From assembly GCA_900551655.1 (NCBI GenBank), contig URWM01000121.1, positions 1 to 5,463 of the forward strand: a DNA stretch of 5,463 bases. Direction: 5' to 3'. Below the pieces are notes generated by a model, which was given only the letters and a program-made list of their open reading frames with translations, did not search any database and was not told the origin of the DNA. Below, in pieces: positions 4,952 to 5,463 of the stretch. Made by a program: the position numbers and the translations under genes. Source of the DNA: an uncultured Collinsella sp. GTDB lineage: Bacteria > Actinomycetota > Coriobacteriia > Coriobacteriales > Coriobacteriaceae. Numbering within the stretch: position 1 is the first letter of the stretch; each line of letters opens with the position of its first letter.

Positions 4952-5239
4952 ATGAAGAAGAAGGTCGACTACAGCTTCGAGGCCGTCGACGGCTCCTACG
5001 TCGAGACGGACGACAGCGTCGCGTACCGAATCAGAGAGATGTTCAGCCTCGACAACCGCGGCAACATCAAGATCTTGGAGAGGGGAACCGAGAAGCTTGG
5101 CGAGTTCAACGGGACCGAGTACTACATCGCCTCGCCCGTGACGTTCTCCCTGTTCAAGCGCGTCTACTACACGCTGGGCGACACGCTCTTCTACATGCCC
5201 GAGCTCGAGAGCGTCTACTTGGGCGGCGATGGGCGATGA
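4952..5239 (+). CDS. Hypothetical 95-aa protein, second of a tandem paralogous pair
   Basis: The start is ATG 4952, with GGGGAG (4941-4946) 5 bases upstream; extending the frame upstream to 4829 would overlap the previous gene deeply and has no ribosome-binding site. The product opens MKKKVDYSFEAVDG, carries ETDDSVAYRIREMF (about 18-31), then FNGTEYYIASPVTFS (52-66) and a Tyr-rich end (VYYTLGDTLFYMPELESVYL). It shares the core motif and the GT-x-Y block with the preceding 94-aa protein, at similar positions and near-equal length. No known domain is recognised. Its stop codon overlaps the ATG of the membrane-protein gene as ATGA, so the two are probably translationally coupled and may work together. 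Confidence 0.75.
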   Translation: MKKKVDYSFEAVDGSYVETDDSVAYRIREMFSLDNRGNIKILERGTEKLGEFNGTEYYIASPVTFSLFKRVYYTLGDTLFYMPELESVYLGGDGR

Positions 5240-5409
5240 GCAAGTTCTGTCAGGCGGTTCGCCTCGTGGTCGCCATCGTCGTCACCACGCCGCTCGTTCT
5301 GGTCGTCGCGGCGCTCGCGCTGGTCGAGTGCCTCTCGAGGATGGTTTCCAGGGCGTTGACAACGCTCGGCATCTCAATCCTCAGGACTCTCAAGGGCGGC
5401 GAGCAGTGA
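5236..5409 (+). CDS. Small 57-aa single-span membrane protein
   Basis: The ATG at 5236 overlaps the previous stop codon (ATGA), and the frame runs to TGA 5407-5409. After a short basic head (MSKFCQAVR), a continuous hydrophobic stretch covers about residues 10-30 (rich in Val, Ala, Leu, with one TTP), a clear transmembrane helix. The tail (about 35-57) carries Arg35, Arg39, Arg50 and Lys53 among hydrophobic residues and could be amphipathic, lying along the membrane. No holin, lysis or toxin family can be named from sequence alone. Translational coupling to the 95-aa protein suggests the two form a unit. The stop is followed at once by ATG GTG (5409-5414, TGATG overlap), probably the start of another gene cut off by the adapter. 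Confidence 0.7.
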   Translation: MSKFCQAVRLVVAIVVTTPLVLVVAALALVECLSRMVSRALTTLGISILRTLKGGEQ

Positions 5410-5414
5410 TGGTG

Positions 5415-5463
5415 CTGTCTCTTATACACATCTCCGAGCCCACGAGACGTAGAGGAATCTCGT
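5415..5463 (+). other. Nextera transposase adapter and i7 index (sequencing artefact)
   Basis: CTGTCTCTTATACACATCT (5415-5433) is the Tn5 mosaic end used in Nextera libraries. It is followed by CCGAGCCCACGAGAC (5434-5448), the index GTAGAGGA (5449-5456, which I recall as N712) and ATCTCGT (5457-5463), the start of the P7 side. This order is exactly that of an untrimmed read-through adapter. It is not genomic and not a natural transposon end. Confidence 0.98.

Larger units (their letters stand above)
1515..5414. mobile_element. Left portion of an integrated prophage or integrative element
   Basis: The segment has the standard edge layout of a temperate element: a tyrosine recombinase at the boundary reading outward, an HTH-S24 repressor, a divergent Cro-like gene across an operator region, and a rightward run of small unknown genes. 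The host side ends with a terminator at 1514, so the left junction should lie in 1515-1583. The right end is not in the window, since real sequence stops at 5414. No capsid, terminase, relaxase or replication gene is visible, so phage cannot be told from ICE or satellite. Confidence 0.8.

Noticed and set aside
1..5414. CRISPR array, tRNA or rRNA genes
   Set aside because: No regularly spaced repeats and no cloverleaf or rRNA-like sequence were found on either strand.
5415..5433. Tn5-like mosaic end that could be read as a transposon boundary
   Set aside because: It is followed by the Nextera read-2 adapter, an index and the P7 start, so it comes from library preparation.

Overview
The window looks like a GC-rich Gram-positive gut actinobacterium of the Coriobacteriia, most likely Collinsella or a near relative. 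This rests on base composition, on Ala/Asp/Glu-rich proteins with GC-ending codons, and on the look of the two chromosomal genes; no rRNA or marker gene is present to confirm it.

Bases 1-1514 read as host chromosome, with two + strand genes. The first is the 3' part of a TIGR02452-type (microbial PARG-like) ADP-ribose glycohydrolase gene, cut by the window edge and closed by a rho-independent terminator at 756-786. The second is a complete SGNH/GDSL esterase gene (806-1465) with all catalytic blocks, closed by a 15-bp perfect hairpin at 1475-1514.

From about 1515 to 5414 lies the left part of an integrated mobile element (prophage or integrative element; the visible part does not decide which). 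Its edge is marked by a tyrosine recombinase gene on the minus strand (1584-2711), next to a short AT-richer junction (1515-1583) that is the best place for one attachment site. Upstream of the integrase gene is a 238-bp leader with strong hairpins and a possible 10-codon leader ORF. Then come a 200-aa protein of unknown function and a CI-like HTH-S24 repressor, both on the minus strand and in one operon. The repressor diverges from a small Cro-like HTH gene across a 130-bp AT-rich switch region that carries two tandem 18-bp dyad operators and recognisable promoters in both directions. The rightward early operon continues with four small, unrecognised genes: a 36-aa acidic microprotein, two ~95-aa proteins that look like diverged tandem duplicates, and a 57-aa single-span membrane protein that overlaps the preceding gene by four bases.

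The working model is a lysogeny-type switch. Repressor held on the tandem operators keeps the rightward operon silent, and the leftward operon makes repressor, the 200-aa protein and possibly, by read-through, integrase. The repressor has lost the usual Ser/Lys self-cleavage residues and the Ala-Gly cleavage site, so the switch may not be thrown by classical SOS autocleavage.

The last 49 bases (5415-5463) are not biology: they match the Nextera transposase adapter plus an i7 index, so the assembled sequence really ends at 5414 and the rest of the element is missing.
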